Source: Nocardia takedensis NBRC 100417
GTDB taxonomy: Bacteria; Actinomycetota; Actinomycetes; Mycobacteriales; Mycobacteriaceae
Length of the DNA: 64,000 nucleotides
Direction of reading: 5' to 3'
Assembly (NCBI RefSeq): GCF_000308695.1
Contig: NZ_BAGG01000002.1
Coordinates: 62,001 to 126,000, forward strand
Positions 1-9,065 of the stretch are shown piece by piece. Position 1 is the stretch's first letter. Each line of letters starts with the position of its first letter. The notes under the pieces were generated by a model. The model searched no databases. It saw only the letters and a list, made by a program, of their open reading frames with translations, and had not been told where the DNA came from. The translations under genes were made by a program, and so were the position numbers.

Positions 1-242
1 GCGACATCGATGTCGAACGCGGCAAACGCGATCTGCCCGAGCGGGCACCGGTCGCCGACGCCGTGGGTTGCGTGGATCGGTACGCTCGGCGGGTGGCCGA
101 ACGCGGCGTGGACGCGATGACCATCCGCCGCGTGCTGGAGATGGCGCGCGCCGCCGACCCGGCGGCGGCGCGGGCACTGCGCCTCTCGCTGGCGAGTCGG
201 CGGACCGAGCGTTTCCGTCCGCCGCTGTACCTGTGCCGCTGA
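1..242 (+). CDS. C-terminal end of an unidentified protein (partial)
   Basis: An open frame enters from the left edge and ends at TGA 240-242, giving the last 79 residues. The frame has the G/C-rich third positions of the neighbouring real genes. The fragment is arginine- and alanine-rich, predicted mostly helical, and ends in PPLYLCR. I do not recognise a family from so short a tail. The stop is only three bases from the stop of the convergent hydroxylase gene, so transcription from the two sides meets here. Confidence 0.55.
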   Translation, partial: DIDVERGKRDLPERAPVADAVGCVDRYARRVAERGVDAMTIRRVLEMARAADPAAARALRLSLASRRTERFRPPLYLCR

Positions 243-245
243 GGC

Positions 246-929
246 TCAGGCCGCGTGCAGGTTGCGGGCGGTGGGGGAGGTGGGGGTGTCGGACGGGTCG
301 GGGTTGGTGCCGAAGAGGCGGTCGGCGGTGCCCGAGGTGGTGACGGTGAACCAGTAGTGCTCGTTCTTGTAGTGGTGGTGGCGGTGGTTCTTCCACACCG
401 CGCGGTAGAGGGCGTGGCGCGGTTTGTAGTCGGTGTGGATCAGGTAGTGGACCCACTCGTAGCACAGGCCGAGCACGGTGACGGTGAGCAGGAACGTCAG
501 ACCAAGGCCCGCGCGCGGGAACGCGAACGCGGCCAAGGCGAGCAGTACGGCGATCACCACCAGCAGCGAGCGGGTGGGGATGAAGATCAGCGGGATGTCG
601 CGCGGATCGACGTGGTGGGCGCGGTGTTTGCGGGCGAGTTCGCTGTCCACCAGCACCGGGCCGATCTTCTTGGGACGCCAGTGCAGCACCATGACGTGCA
701 CGACCCATTCGAAGGCGGGGAAGATCGCCAGCACGATGACGGGCACCAGGGCGTCGGTGATCAGCCACTCGCCCACCAGGACCCGGCCGATCAGCGCGCC
801 GAGGAAGACCGTGCCGATCAGCCACGGCGACGGGTGCCGCAGGAATTCGCGCAGGGCGTCGCCCAGGTCCATACCGCGTCGCGGCGATCGGGGCGGCGCG
901 GTGGCGGCGGGGTTCTCGGAGCGAGTCAT
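246..929 (-). CDS. Fatty acid hydroxylase / sterol desaturase superfamily membrane protein
   Basis: Product of 227 residues with several hydrophobic segments and the histidine clusters of the di-iron membrane hydroxylase superfamily: FEWVVHVMVLH (H-x4-H), HRAHH, HYLIH and HRHHHYKNEH near the C-terminus. Such proteins use two irons and oxygen to hydroxylate or desaturate lipids or carotenoids in the membrane; the substrate here cannot be read from sequence. The short length and histidine spacing also fit CrtZ-like carotenoid hydroxylases. The ATG at 929 overlaps the stop of the upstream GntR regulator (ATGA), so the two are cotranscribed and probably translationally coupled. A second Met at residue 20 could also serve as start. 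Confidence 0.85.
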   Translation of the reverse strand: MTRSENPAATAPPRSPRRGMDLGDALREFLRHPSPWLIGTVFLGALIGRVLVGEWLITDALVPVIVLAIFPAFEWVVHVMVLHWRPKKIGPVLVDSELARKHRAHHVDPRDIPLIFIPTRSLLVVIAVLLALAAFAFPRAGLGLTFLLTVTVLGLCYEWVHYLIHTDYKPRHALYRAVWKNHRHHHYKNEHYWFTVTTSGTADRLFGTNPDPSDTPTSPTARNLHAA

Positions 930-1663
930 CGTAGGTCCTCGGATCGGGTGTCGCCGAGCGCCGCGAGCAGGGCGACGGTGGCGGGTTCGAGCAGGGTGCG
1001 GGCGCCGTGCGCGGCGCGGTCGGGTTCGCGCGCGAGGATCGCGGCGACGAGGTCGCGGTAGCCGTCGATGTTGTCCACCTCGGCGGACATGATCGGGGCG
1101 AGCGCGGTCAGCGCGGGTTCGTAGGCCGCGCCGAGCATGGTGAACATCAGGCGGAACACGATCGAGTCGGCGAGGTCGACCACGTGGTCCCAGAACGCGA
1201 GGGCGTGGCGCTGGCGGACGACCGGGTCGGCGTCGGCGGCGAGCGCGTCGAGCAGGCGCTCGAATTCGGCGGCCGCGGCGGTGTCGTCGGCGGCCAGGCG
1301 GGCGGCGGCGAGTTCGGCGACCTTGGGTCCGTTGTGCAGGCGCGCTTCCAGAATGCTGCGGGCGACGGCGGGTTCGAGCGCGCCGTCCTGGATCAGTAGG
1401 CGGGGCAGGACTTCCAGGCCGGAGCCGCGGCGGTAGTCGAGCACGGTGGTGGCGTCGCCTTGGCGGACCGCGACCAGGCCCGCGGCGGCCAGGCGTTGCA
1501 GCGCTTCGCGTACGGCGGGACGGGAGACGCCGAGCGCCTCGGCCAGTTGGCGTTCGCTGGGCAGGGTGGCGCCGACGGGGAGTTCGCCGCTGAGGACGTC
1601 GGCGGCGATCTGCTCGAAGACCTCGCCGGAGACCGAGCGCTTGACCACGGGTTGCAGGGGCAT
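926..1663 (-). CDS. GntR/FadR-family transcriptional regulator
   Basis: About 245 residues. An N-terminal winged helix-turn-helix carries the GntR signature LPSERQLAEALGVSRPAVREAL, here spanning roughly residues 37-58, and an all-helical FCD-type effector domain follows, with acyl-CoA or carboxylate ligands usual for that class. I chose ATG 1663, preceded by GTGGGGAC; an in-frame GTG at 1681 would add six residues but has no ribosome site. Just upstream lies an array of TGGTCA half-sites including a FadR-type TGGTCAGACCA, so autoregulation is likely. The gene overlaps the downstream hydroxylase by four bases, making the hydroxylase the probable main target. Confidence 0.85.
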   Translation of the reverse strand: MPLQPVVKRSVSGEVFEQIAADVLSGELPVGATLPSERQLAEALGVSRPAVREALQRLAAAGLVAVRQGDATTVLDYRRGSGLEVLPRLLIQDGALEPAVARSILEARLHNGPKVAELAAARLAADDTAAAAEFERLLDALAADADPVVRQRHALAFWDHVVDLADSIVFRLMFTMLGAAYEPALTALAPIMSAEVDNIDGYRDLVAAILAREPDRAAHGARTLLEPATVALLAALGDTRSEDLR

Positions 1664-1683
1664 GTCCCCACTCTGCGCCACAG

Positions 1684-1710
1684 TGGTCAGCTGGTCAAGT
1701 GGTCAGACCA
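1684..1710. promoter_or_regulatory. GntR-type operator array
   Basis: Three TGGTCA copies begin at 1684, 1692 and 1700, eight bases apart. The last forms TGGTCAGACCA (1700-1710), which matches the TGGTCnGACCA core known for FadR. The array sits between the regulator and the divergent Nudix gene and could control both. Binding is inferred, not shown. Confidence 0.6.
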
Positions 1711-1772
1711 ATTTGCTGGCTGCCGTCGGTCGCCGGGACGTGGCAGACTCGAAGACGGGGAAGGGAGAGGCC

Positions 1773-2189
1773 ATGACTCGATTTCACGGCGGGCACCGGT
1801 GGATCGCGCACGCGCTGCCCATCAGGACGGGCCGAGTCCTGCTGCTGCACCGTAATCCGGGTGGGGACCAAGGGGATCTGTGGGACATCCCCGGCGGGTC
1901 GGTGGCCCCGGGCGAGACGCCCGCGCAGGCCGCGCGCCGCGAGGTCGGCGCGGAAACCGGGCTCGACGTCCTGGTGGCCGACGAACTGACCCACTTCGTC
2001 GACCCCGACAGCGTGCACACCGTCACCTACGTGTGCTTCGAGAACGCCCTGGACCGCGATGTCACCCTGACGACACCGGCCCACTACGAATACGGCTGGA
2101 TGACCTACAGCGAGGCGGTGCATATCCCGCTGGTCTGGCACGTGCGCCGCACGCTGGACCACGCCGAATCCCTCGGCCTGCTGTCCTGA
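1773..2189 (+). CDS. Nudix hydrolase with an altered Nudix box
   Basis: 138-residue single-domain protein. ATG 1773 is preceded by a strong purine-rich ribosome site (GGGAAGGGAGAGG). The Nudix box G-x5-E-x7-REUxEExGU is present, but the final part reads REVGAETGL: the first Glu of the EE pair is Ala (codon gcg). That residue normally helps bind the catalytic divalent metal, while the RE glutamate and the second Glu are kept. Family members hydrolyse nucleoside diphosphates linked to another moiety; the substrate is unknown. It is divergent from the GntR gene and shares the operator region. The gene ends within three bases of the convergent membrane-protein stop. Confidence 0.85.
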   Translation: MTRFHGGHRWIAHALPIRTGRVLLLHRNPGGDQGDLWDIPGGSVAPGETPAQAARREVGAETGLDVLVADELTHFVDPDSVHTVTYVCFENALDRDVTLTTPAHYEYGWMTYSEAVHIPLVWHVRRTLDHAESLGLLS

Positions 2190-2199
2190 GGCTCAGGAC
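2183..2199. terminator. Palindrome over two convergent stop codons
   Basis: GTCCTGAG-G-CTCAGGAC (8+1+8) contains the TGA of the Nudix gene (2187-2189) and the TGA of the opposing gene (2193-2195). It could fold as a short bidirectional hairpin; there is no U-tract. The same 11-base core CTGAGGCTCAG occurs at 239-249, at the other convergent stop-stop junction. Confidence 0.35.
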
Positions 2200-2852
2200 G
2201 GGTCCGAACCGCCGATCGCGGCCGACCAGACGGTGATCGCGGCGACCACCACGGTGACCCCGGCGAACGCCCACACCCCGCCGCCCACCACGTAGACCCA
2301 GAGCAGGCCGACGACCGGCGCCGCGACGGCCGACTGCGCGTCGAGCAGCAACCGGCGCGCTGTCCGAGCACTGCCGATCGCGCGGACCCCGGCATCCGGA
2401 TCGGGACGCGAGGGATTGTCGAGCAGTCGCCCGCGCGGTTCGTCCCGGCGCGCCCGCCCCGAGGGCAGCCACCGATGTGTCCCCGTCCGCACCGAACGCG
2501 CGTCGATCCGCGCCTCGCCCTCGACCATCGCCGGCAGGGCCGGGTCGAAATAGACCGGCAGCCAACGGGTTCCGCCCGGCAGGCCGGTGACCTCCAGCCA
2601 CGACCGACTCACCAGTCGATCCTGGTTGCGCACCCGCCGCACCCGCGCGGTCCCCGACGGCAGTCCGTGCGGCGCCAGCCCCAGCGCGACGGCGAATCGC
2701 CACGCCGAATAGCCGAGGACGCCCGCGACGACGACCACGAGGGCCGCGAGTTGATCGGGATCGGCCCAGGGCGTCGTCGCGGCGCACACCGCGACGACGC
2801 CGAGGGTGACGGCCACGGGGTAGCCGAGGGATCGGTCCCCGCGCGCCGTCAC
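2193..2852 (-). CDS. Conserved-type membrane protein closing the peptide transporter operon
   Basis: 219 residues from GTG 2852, which overlaps the TGA of the upstream binding-protein gene (GTGA), so it is coupled to the transporter operon. Two hydrophobic segments lie near the N-terminus (about residues 10-26 and 32-54), then a soluble stretch of roughly 90 residues, then two more hydrophobic segments at the C-terminal end. I do not recognise a named family. The two-membrane-pair layout with a compact cytosolic middle resembles small accessory membrane proteins, but no function can be assigned. Its position suggests a role connected with peptide uptake or with the two lipoproteins. Confidence 0.65.
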   Translation of the reverse strand: MTARGDRSLGYPVAVTLGVVAVCAATTPWADPDQLAALVVVVAGVLGYSAWRFAVALGLAPHGLPSGTARVRRVRNQDRLVSRSWLEVTGLPGGTRWLPVYFDPALPAMVEGEARIDARSVRTGTHRWLPSGRARRDEPRGRLLDNPSRPDPDAGVRAIGSARTARRLLLDAQSAVAAPVVGLLWVYVVGGGVWAFAGVTVVVAAITVWSAAIGGSDPS

Positions 2853-4522
2853 TTCAGGAAGCCCACCTTGGTGTAGTCCGCCGATTGCAGACCGAACGCG
2901 CCCCAGTTGGCGAGTTCCGCGCGCTGGCCGACGGTGCCGGGGGACTGGTACAGCGGCAGCGAGAACCCTTCGGCGAAGATCATCTTGTCGGCCTCGTTGG
3001 CCATCTCGATCGCCTTGTTCGGATCGAGTTCGGAGATGATCTGATCGATGAAGGCGTTCAATTCGGGCGTGCCGATGCGGCCCTTGTTGCCCTGCATGTT
3101 GTTCGGGTCGTAGGCGTAGATCTGCGGCAGCGCGCCGAGCGGGAAGATGCTCTTGGACCAGACGAAATTGGCGATGTCGAAATTGCCGGGGTCGATGATG
3201 TCGGTGAACAAGCCGTTGCCGGGGTAGGACTGGATCTCCAGTTTCACCCCGATCCGCGCGAGGTTCTGCTGGGCGATCTGGGCCACCTGGCTCCAGGTTT
3301 CCGCCTGGTACATCACATTGCGGATCACCAGCGGCCGACCGTCCTTCTCCCGGACGTCCCCGTTGAGTTTCCAGCCCAACCTGTCGAGTTCCGCGGCGGC
3401 CGCGTCCGGGTCGTAGGCGACCACCTGCGAATTGTCCTGGTAGCCCTTCTGCCCGTCCAAGTAGATGTGGTTGTTCAGCGGCTTCGGGTCGGCCACGACT
3501 CCGTTGAGCAACGCGGTCGCGATGCCCTGCCGGTCGATGCCCTTGGAGATCGCCACTCGCAGCGCCGGATCCGCCAGGATCGAACCCGGTGCGCCGTTGA
3601 AGGTCATATGGGGGAATTGCAGGGAGGGCGCGCGCCGCACGACCAGACCCTGCGACCCGCTGATCGTGGTGACCTCCTCGATGCCGCTGATCGCGGCGGA
3701 ATCGAGTTCGTTGTTCTGCAACGCCCCGACCCACGCGGATTTGTCGAGCACGCTGTAGGTGACGGTGTCCAGCGCCGGTTTCTCACCCCACCACTTCGGA
3801 TTGCGACTCAGCACGATCCGCTGCTGCACCTTGTCGATCGAGGTGATCACGAACGGGCCCGCCGAGGCGCGCATCCCGTTGCGATCCAGATCGTTGAACG
3901 ACTGCGGCGTGGCGGTCGTCTCCTTCGGATACAGCGGGTTGAACATGCCCTGCCACTCGGCGTAGTGCTGGGCCATGGTGACGATCGCCTGCCGGTCGTC
4001 CACGCCGCGTTCGACTTTCGCCACGCGGCTGTATCCCTGGGTCGCGCCGACCAGGAACTCCGGATTCCTCCCGCTCAGCGCGTTCGCCTGGGAGGCCAGA
4101 TCCTCCCAGGTGATCGGCCTGCCGTCGGTCCACACCGCGGCCGGGTTGATCGTGTAGGTGATCTGCTGCGGATCGGTGGCGGTCAACTGGATGTCGGTGA
4201 AGTAGTTGCGGTCGATCGGCAGTTCGCCCGACGGTGTCGAGGTGAGGGTGCCGGGCAACGTCCACGCGGTGATGTCGGACGCCTCGCCGTCGGAATCGAC
4301 GTGCAGCGAATTGAACGTCTGCGGGAAATTCGTCGTCGCCAGCCGGAGATTTCCGCCGTCACGCAGTTCCGAACGGTCGTGCGGATTGATGTCCACCACG
4401 GTGCCGATCGAATTCGCGCCGCCTTCGACGGTGCTGTCGGAGGAACAGCCCGCCACGATCAGACCGACCGCGAGTATCGGGACCGCGAATCGGGTCCTGG
4501 TGCGCTGTGCGTTGATCCTCAT
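2849..4522 (-). CDS. ABC transporter substrate-binding lipoprotein (family 5), copy 2
   Basis: 557 residues with a lipoprotein signal peptide ending in the lipobox IVAGC (Cys about residue 25). The rest matches the DppA/OppA (SBP_bac_5) class, which captures oligopeptides or dipeptides outside the membrane for an ABC importer. Recognisable parts are the DGRPITWEDL segment, the IDRQGIA segment, and repeated AIEMANEADK-type helices near the end. It is a clear paralogue of the neighbouring binding protein (shared blocks such as TFNGAPGSILADPA and NGDVREKDGR). The start ATG 4522 lies 49 bases after the first copy. Its stop overlaps the start of the terminal membrane protein. Confidence 0.9.
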   Translation of the reverse strand: MRINAQRTRTRFAVPILAVGLIVAGCSSDSTVEGGANSIGTVVDINPHDRSELRDGGNLRLATTNFPQTFNSLHVDSDGEASDITAWTLPGTLTSTPSGELPIDRNYFTDIQLTATDPQQITYTINPAAVWTDGRPITWEDLASQANALSGRNPEFLVGATQGYSRVAKVERGVDDRQAIVTMAQHYAEWQGMFNPLYPKETTATPQSFNDLDRNGMRASAGPFVITSIDKVQQRIVLSRNPKWWGEKPALDTVTYSVLDKSAWVGALQNNELDSAAISGIEEVTTISGSQGLVVRRAPSLQFPHMTFNGAPGSILADPALRVAISKGIDRQGIATALLNGVVADPKPLNNHIYLDGQKGYQDNSQVVAYDPDAAAAELDRLGWKLNGDVREKDGRPLVIRNVMYQAETWSQVAQIAQQNLARIGVKLEIQSYPGNGLFTDIIDPGNFDIANFVWSKSIFPLGALPQIYAYDPNNMQGNKGRIGTPELNAFIDQIISELDPNKAIEMANEADKMIFAEGFSLPLYQSPGTVGQRAELANWGAFGLQSADYTKVGFLK

Positions 4523-4571
4523 GGGGTCCTTTCCCGACGCCGGGCCGAGACCCGCCGCGGCTGCGACGGCC

Positions 4572-6269
4572 TCATTTCACGAATCCGATCACGGTGTAGT
4601 CGTAGGAGGCCAGGCCGGGCGAACCCATATTGGCCAGATCGGCCCGCGCGCCGTAACTTCCGTCGGACTGGGTCAGCGGCAACGAATGGCCTTCGGCGAA
4701 GACCGCCCGGTCGACTTCGTTGGCGAGTTCGATGGCCCGAGCCGGATCGAGTTCGGCCAGTGTGCGATCGATCAACGCGTTGAGTTCGGGGGAGCCGATC
4801 CGGCCGAAATTGCCCTGCACGTCGGCGGGATCGTAGTAGTAGATCTGCCGGATGCTCGCGAGCGGGAAAGCGTCGCCCTGGTAGACGAATTGGGCGGCGT
4901 CGAAATCACCCGGGATGATGACGTCGGTGAAATAGCCCGCGCCGGGGCGGGTGTCGATGGTGAGTTTCACGCCGATCCGGGCGAGATTCTGCTGGATGAT
5001 CTGGGCGATCTGCACCCACAGCGGATCGTTGTACATGACGTCGCGGATCTCCAGGCGTCGCCCGTCCTTCTCGCGCACGTCGCCGTTGAGCACCCAGCCC
5101 GCGGCGTCGAGTTCGCGCGCGGCCTGATCGGGATCGAAGGCGACCGGCGCGGAATTGTCCTGGTAGCCCTGCTGACCGCGCACGAAGACGTGGTTGTTCA
5201 GCGGCTGCGGATTCTCCACCAAGCCGTTCTGCGTGGCGGTGGCGATGCCCTGCCGGTCGATGGCCTTGGCGAGGGCGACCCGCACCGCCGGATCGGCCAG
5301 GATCGAGCCCGGCGCGCCGTTGAAGGTGATATGCCGCCACCGGTTGCCCGGGGCGCGCCGCAACACCGCGCCCTCGGTGTTGCGCACCGTCCGCACCTCG
5401 TCGATCGAACCCAGTCGCACCAGGTCGATCTCGTCGTTCTGCAACGCGCCCACCCAGGCCGAACTGTCGAGCACGCTGAAGGTGATGGTGTCGAGTTTGG
5501 CCGGGACGCCCCACCAGTTCGGGTCGCGGGCCAACACGATGCGGCCCTGATCGCGGTCGGTGGACTGGACGCGGAACGGACCCGCCGTCGGCCCCATCGC
5601 GTTGACCAGGCTGTCGTTGAACGAGGCCGGGTCGGCGGTCACCGATTTCGGGAACAGCGAGGCGTTGCCGGAGAACTGGCCGCGCCACTCGCCATACGGC
5701 TGCCGGAAGGTCAGCACCGCCTGCCGGTCGTCCACACCGCGCTCCACCCGGTCCACGAACTCGAAGCCGTTGGTGATCGCGATCAGGAAACGCTTGTCGC
5801 GTCCGCTCAGCGCGTGGGCCTGCGCGGCGATGTCCTCCCAGGTGATCGGGGTGCCGTCGGACCAGAACGCTTTCGGGTTGATGGTGTAGGTGACCTGCTG
5901 CGGGTCGGTGCCGGTCAACCGCACGTCGGTGAAATAGTCGTGGTTGACGGTGAGCGCACCCGCCGCGTCGACATCGAAGGCGCGCGGCATCATCGGCCGT
6001 TCGATGTCGGCGATCTCGCCGTCGTTGCCGTCGTTGGCCAGGGTGTTCCAGTTCGCCGGGAACGAGGTCGTCGCCAAGCGCAGGTTGCCGCCGTCGCGCA
6101 CCTGGTCGCGCGGTGTCGGATTGATGTCGTTGGTGGTCCCGAGCGTGCCTGCCAGGCCGTCGGCCGAATCGTCACCGCCCGTGCCGCATCCGGACGCGAT
6201 CAGGGTGACCGCGAGCAGGGTCGCGCCGACGCAACGCGCGCGCCGGGCCCGGATCGAACGACTCCGCAT
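4572..6269 (-). CDS. ABC transporter substrate-binding lipoprotein (family 5), copy 1
   Basis: 565 residues, lipoprotein signal with lipobox IASGC, then a family 5 periplasmic-type peptide-binding fold. It shares with the next gene the motifs DGTPITWEDI, GVDDRQAV, TFNGAPGSILADPA and NGDVREKDGR, but the regions around the presumed ligand cleft differ. Two binding proteins feeding one permease/ATPase set suggests broadened substrate range. The gene starts 13 bases after the ATPase gene and is in the same operon. The ATG at 6269 is preceded by GAGGAGAG, a strong ribosome site. Confidence 0.9.
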   Translation of the reverse strand: MRSRSIRARRARCVGATLLAVTLIASGCGTGGDDSADGLAGTLGTTNDINPTPRDQVRDGGNLRLATTSFPANWNTLANDGNDGEIADIERPMMPRAFDVDAAGALTVNHDYFTDVRLTGTDPQQVTYTINPKAFWSDGTPITWEDIAAQAHALSGRDKRFLIAITNGFEFVDRVERGVDDRQAVLTFRQPYGEWRGQFSGNASLFPKSVTADPASFNDSLVNAMGPTAGPFRVQSTDRDQGRIVLARDPNWWGVPAKLDTITFSVLDSSAWVGALQNDEIDLVRLGSIDEVRTVRNTEGAVLRRAPGNRWRHITFNGAPGSILADPAVRVALAKAIDRQGIATATQNGLVENPQPLNNHVFVRGQQGYQDNSAPVAFDPDQAARELDAAGWVLNGDVREKDGRRLEIRDVMYNDPLWVQIAQIIQQNLARIGVKLTIDTRPGAGYFTDVIIPGDFDAAQFVYQGDAFPLASIRQIYYYDPADVQGNFGRIGSPELNALIDRTLAELDPARAIELANEVDRAVFAEGHSLPLTQSDGSYGARADLANMGSPGLASYDYTVIGFVK

Positions 6270-6282
6270 GAGCTCTCCTCGC

Positions 6283-8133
6283 CTATCCGTTGACCACCGG
6301 CACCGGCACCGCCTCGATCAACGCCCTGGTGTACTCGTGGGCCGGTGCGCCGAAGATCTGCTCGGCGGGCCCGGATTCCACGATCTTGCCGCGATGCATG
6401 ACCGCCACATCGTGTGCGAGGTTACGGACCACCGACAGATCGTGGGAGACGAACAAGTACGACAGGTTCCGTTCGGCCTGCAACTCGCGCAGCAGATTCA
6501 GTACGCCCGCCTGGATCGAGACATCCAGCGAGGACACCGGTTCGTCCAGCACCAGCAGTTCCGGATCGAGTGCGAGGGCGCGGGCGATGCTGATGCGCTG
6601 CTTCTGCCCGCCGGAGAAATCCACCGGGTAGCGCTCGGCGTGTTCCGGACGCAGACCGACCTGCTCGAGCAACTGGGGAACCCGCGTCGCGATCTCGGCG
6701 GCGGAGCGTCCGTCGATGCGCAACGGTTGGGCCAGCACGTCGAAGATGGGCAGACGCGGGTCCAGCGAGGCCGTCGGGTCCTGGAACACGATCTGCATGC
6801 GGCGGCGGATGTCGCGCTTGTCGGCCTTGCTCAACGTGGTGACGTCGCGGCCCATGATCTCGATGGTCCCGGCCTGCGGCGGCGCCAACTCCAGGATCTG
6901 GGTCAGGGTGGTCGACTTGCCCGACCCCGATTCCCCGACCAGCGCCAGCGTGCGGCCGGCGCGGACCTCGAAGCTGATCCCGTCCACCGCGCGGACCTCG
7001 CCGCGGCGTCGGCGGAACACGACGCCCGAGGTGATCGGGAAGGTCTTGGCCAGCTCCGAGACCCGCAGCACCACCCGGGATTCGCCGTCCGGCAGAGCGG
7101 GCGGGACCGGTGCTTCGCGGCGGAAGGCGTCGAACAGCGCGGACGCGCCCACTTCGGCCGTGCGGATGCAGGCCGCCGCGTGACCGGGGGCGATCCGTTC
7201 CAGTGGCGGTTCGGCCGCGACGCACTCGTCGATCGAGACCGGGCAGCGCGGCGCGAACGAACAACCCGGCGGCAGCGCGTGCATGGCGGGCGGCGCGCCC
7301 AGGATCGGGATCAGCGGACGCCGGGCCGCGCCGTCCATGCGCGGGATCGACCCGAGCAGGCCCACCGTGTACGGCATCCGGGGCGCGTCGAACAGCGTGG
7401 CCGTGGGGGCGGTCTCCACGATCCGACCCGCGTACATGACCGCGACGCGGTCGGCCAGGGTGGCGGCGATGCCCATGTCGTGGGTGATCATGACGACCCC
7501 GGCCCCGGTGATGTCGCGGGCCCGGCGCAGCAGGTCGAGGATCTGTTTCTGCACGGTGACGTCCAGCGCGGTCGTCGGCTCGTCGCAGATGATCAGCGCC
7601 GGATCGTTGGCGATCGCCATCGCGATCACCACGCGTTGGCGCATCCCGCCGGAGAATTCGTGCGGGAACGCCCGGGCGCGTGTCGCCGCGTCCTCGATGC
7701 CGACCAGTTCCAGCAGTTCCACCGCCCTGGTCTCGGCCTGTCCGCGGCTCATCTTCCCGTGCGCGAGCAGCGCTTCGGCGATCTGGTCGCCCACCCGGTA
7801 CACCGGGGTCAGCGCGGAGAGCGGGTCCTGGAAGACCATGCTGATCGCGCTGCCGCGCAACCGCGACATCTCCCGGTCGCCGAGGCCGAGCAGTTCGCGT
7901 CCGCGCAACCGGATCGACCCGCTGACCCGCGCCTGCTCGGGCAGCAGTCCGATCACCGCCAGCGAGGACACCGACTTGCCCGACCCGGACTCGCCGACGA
8001 TGGCCAGCACCTCGCCGTCGGCCACCGTGAAATCCACCCCGCGCACCGCCTCGACGCGGCCTTCCTCGCTCGGGAAGGACACCCGCAGGTCGGCGACCTC
8101 GAGCAACGGGGCGGTGGACTGCGTGCCGGTCAT
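6283..8133 (-). CDS. Peptide ABC transporter ATPase, DppD-DppF fusion
   Basis: 616 residues with two complete ABC ATPase domains in one chain. Domain 1 has Walker A GESGSGKS, signature FSGGMRQR and Walker [13 protein letters not shown]. It ends in the Cys-rich oligopeptide-transporter tail [14 protein letters not shown]. Domain 2 has [17 protein letters not shown] and [12 protein letters not shown]. In many bacteria these are separate DppD and DppF proteins. The ATG at 8133 overlaps the stop of the preceding permease gene (ATGA). It powers import through the two permeases encoded just upstream. Confidence 0.95.
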   Translation of the reverse strand: MTGTQSTAPLLEVADLRVSFPSEEGRVEAVRGVDFTVADGEVLAIVGESGSGKSVSSLAVIGLLPEQARVSGSIRLRGRELLGLGDREMSRLRGSAISMVFQDPLSALTPVYRVGDQIAEALLAHGKMSRGQAETRAVELLELVGIEDAATRARAFPHEFSGGMRQRVVIAMAIANDPALIICDEPTTALDVTVQKQILDLLRRARDITGAGVVMITHDMGIAATLADRVAVMYAGRIVETAPTATLFDAPRMPYTVGLLGSIPRMDGAARRPLIPILGAPPAMHALPPGCSFAPRCPVSIDECVAAEPPLERIAPGHAAACIRTAEVGASALFDAFRREAPVPPALPDGESRVVLRVSELAKTFPITSGVVFRRRRGEVRAVDGISFEVRAGRTLALVGESGSGKSTTLTQILELAPPQAGTIEIMGRDVTTLSKADKRDIRRRMQIVFQDPTASLDPRLPIFDVLAQPLRIDGRSAAEIATRVPQLLEQVGLRPEHAERYPVDFSGGQKQRISIARALALDPELLVLDEPVSSLDVSIQAGVLNLLRELQAERNLSYLFVSHDLSVVRNLAHDVAVMHRGKIVESGPAEQIFGAPAHEYTRALIEAVPVPVVNG

Positions 8134-9065
8134 CGCGCGGCCTTCCCTTCCGCCCGTGCCGAACGCTTGGACCTGGCCCGGTGCGCGGTCGGATCGAACG
8201 CGTCGCGCAAGCCGTCGCCGACCAGGTTCGCGCACAGCACCGTGACGATCAGCAGACCGCCGGAGAACAGGAACAGCCACGGGTAGACCAGTGCCGATTT
8301 GGTGCCCGCCGCGATCAGCGAACCCAGCGACACGTCCGGGGGTTGCACACCGAAACCCAGGTAACTGAGCCCGGTTTCGGCCAGGATCGCCGAACCGACC
8401 GCCAGCGTGGTGTCGATGATCAGGATCGAGGCGATGTTCGGCAGGATGTGGCTGGTGATCACGGTGCGCGTCGGCGCGCCCATGTAGCGCGCGGCCCTGA
8501 CGAATTCGCGGTCGCGCAGACTCAACGTCATCCCGCGCACGATGCGGGCGCTGATCATCCACCCGAACACCGACAGCAGCACGATCAACAGCACCATCGA
8601 CCCGCTGCCCTTGGTGCGCGGGGCGAAGATCGCGATGATGATGAAACTCGGCACGACCAGCAGCAGATCGACCAGCCACATGATCGCCCGGTCGGTCCAG
8701 CCGCCCAGCAGGCCGGCCACCGCGCCCGCCGTGGCCGCGATCGTCGTCGAGATCAGCGCCACGCAGACACCGATGACCAGGGACTTCTGCAACCCGCGCA
8801 ACGTCTGGGCGAGGACGTCCTGCCCGATCTGGGTGGTGCCGAACGGATGTCGCGCGCTCGGCGGCTTCAGCAGCGCGGTGTAGTCGAGTTGCTGGTGGTC
8901 GTAGGCCAGGAACGGCGGCAGCGCGTAGCTGACGACGAACAGCACCACCAGGATCACCGCGCCGACCACGGCCGGGGTGTTGCGCCGGAATCGCCGCCAC
9001 ACCAGCGTGCGGCGTCCGGCGGTGACGCGCGGCGCGCCTTGGACGAGGATCTCGGCGTCGGTCAC
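8130..9065 (-). CDS. Peptide ABC transporter permease, DppC-like
   Basis: 311 residues with an N-terminal transmembrane anchor (about residues 32-52) and five further hydrophobic segments typical of the BPD_transp_1 domain. The N-terminal part has the [12 protein letters not shown] segment typical of DppC/OppC, and the loop [13 protein letters not shown] matches the EAA motif that contacts the ATPase. The GTG start at 9065 overlaps the TGA of the DppB-like gene (GTGA). It forms the heterodimeric channel with that partner. Confidence 0.93.
   Translation of the reverse strand: MTDAEILVQGAPRVTAGRRTLVWRRFRRNTPAVVGAVILVVLFVVSYALPPFLAYDHQQLDYTALLKPPSARHPFGTTQIGQDVLAQTLRGLQKSLVIGVCVALISTTIAATAGAVAGLLGGWTDRAIMWLVDLLLVVPSFIIIAIFAPRTKGSGSMVLLIVLLSVFGWMISARIVRGMTLSLRDREFVRAARYMGAPTRTVITSHILPNIASILIIDTTLAVGSAILAETGLSYLGFGVQPPDVSLGSLIAAGTKSALVYPWLFLFSGGLLIVTVLCANLVGDGLRDAFDPTAHRARSKRSARAEGKAAR

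Noticed and set aside
2193..3734. Long minus-strand frame through the binding protein into the small membrane protein
   Set aside because: Only the part from GTG 2852 onward looks like a protein; the rest is a shadow of the lipoprotein gene.
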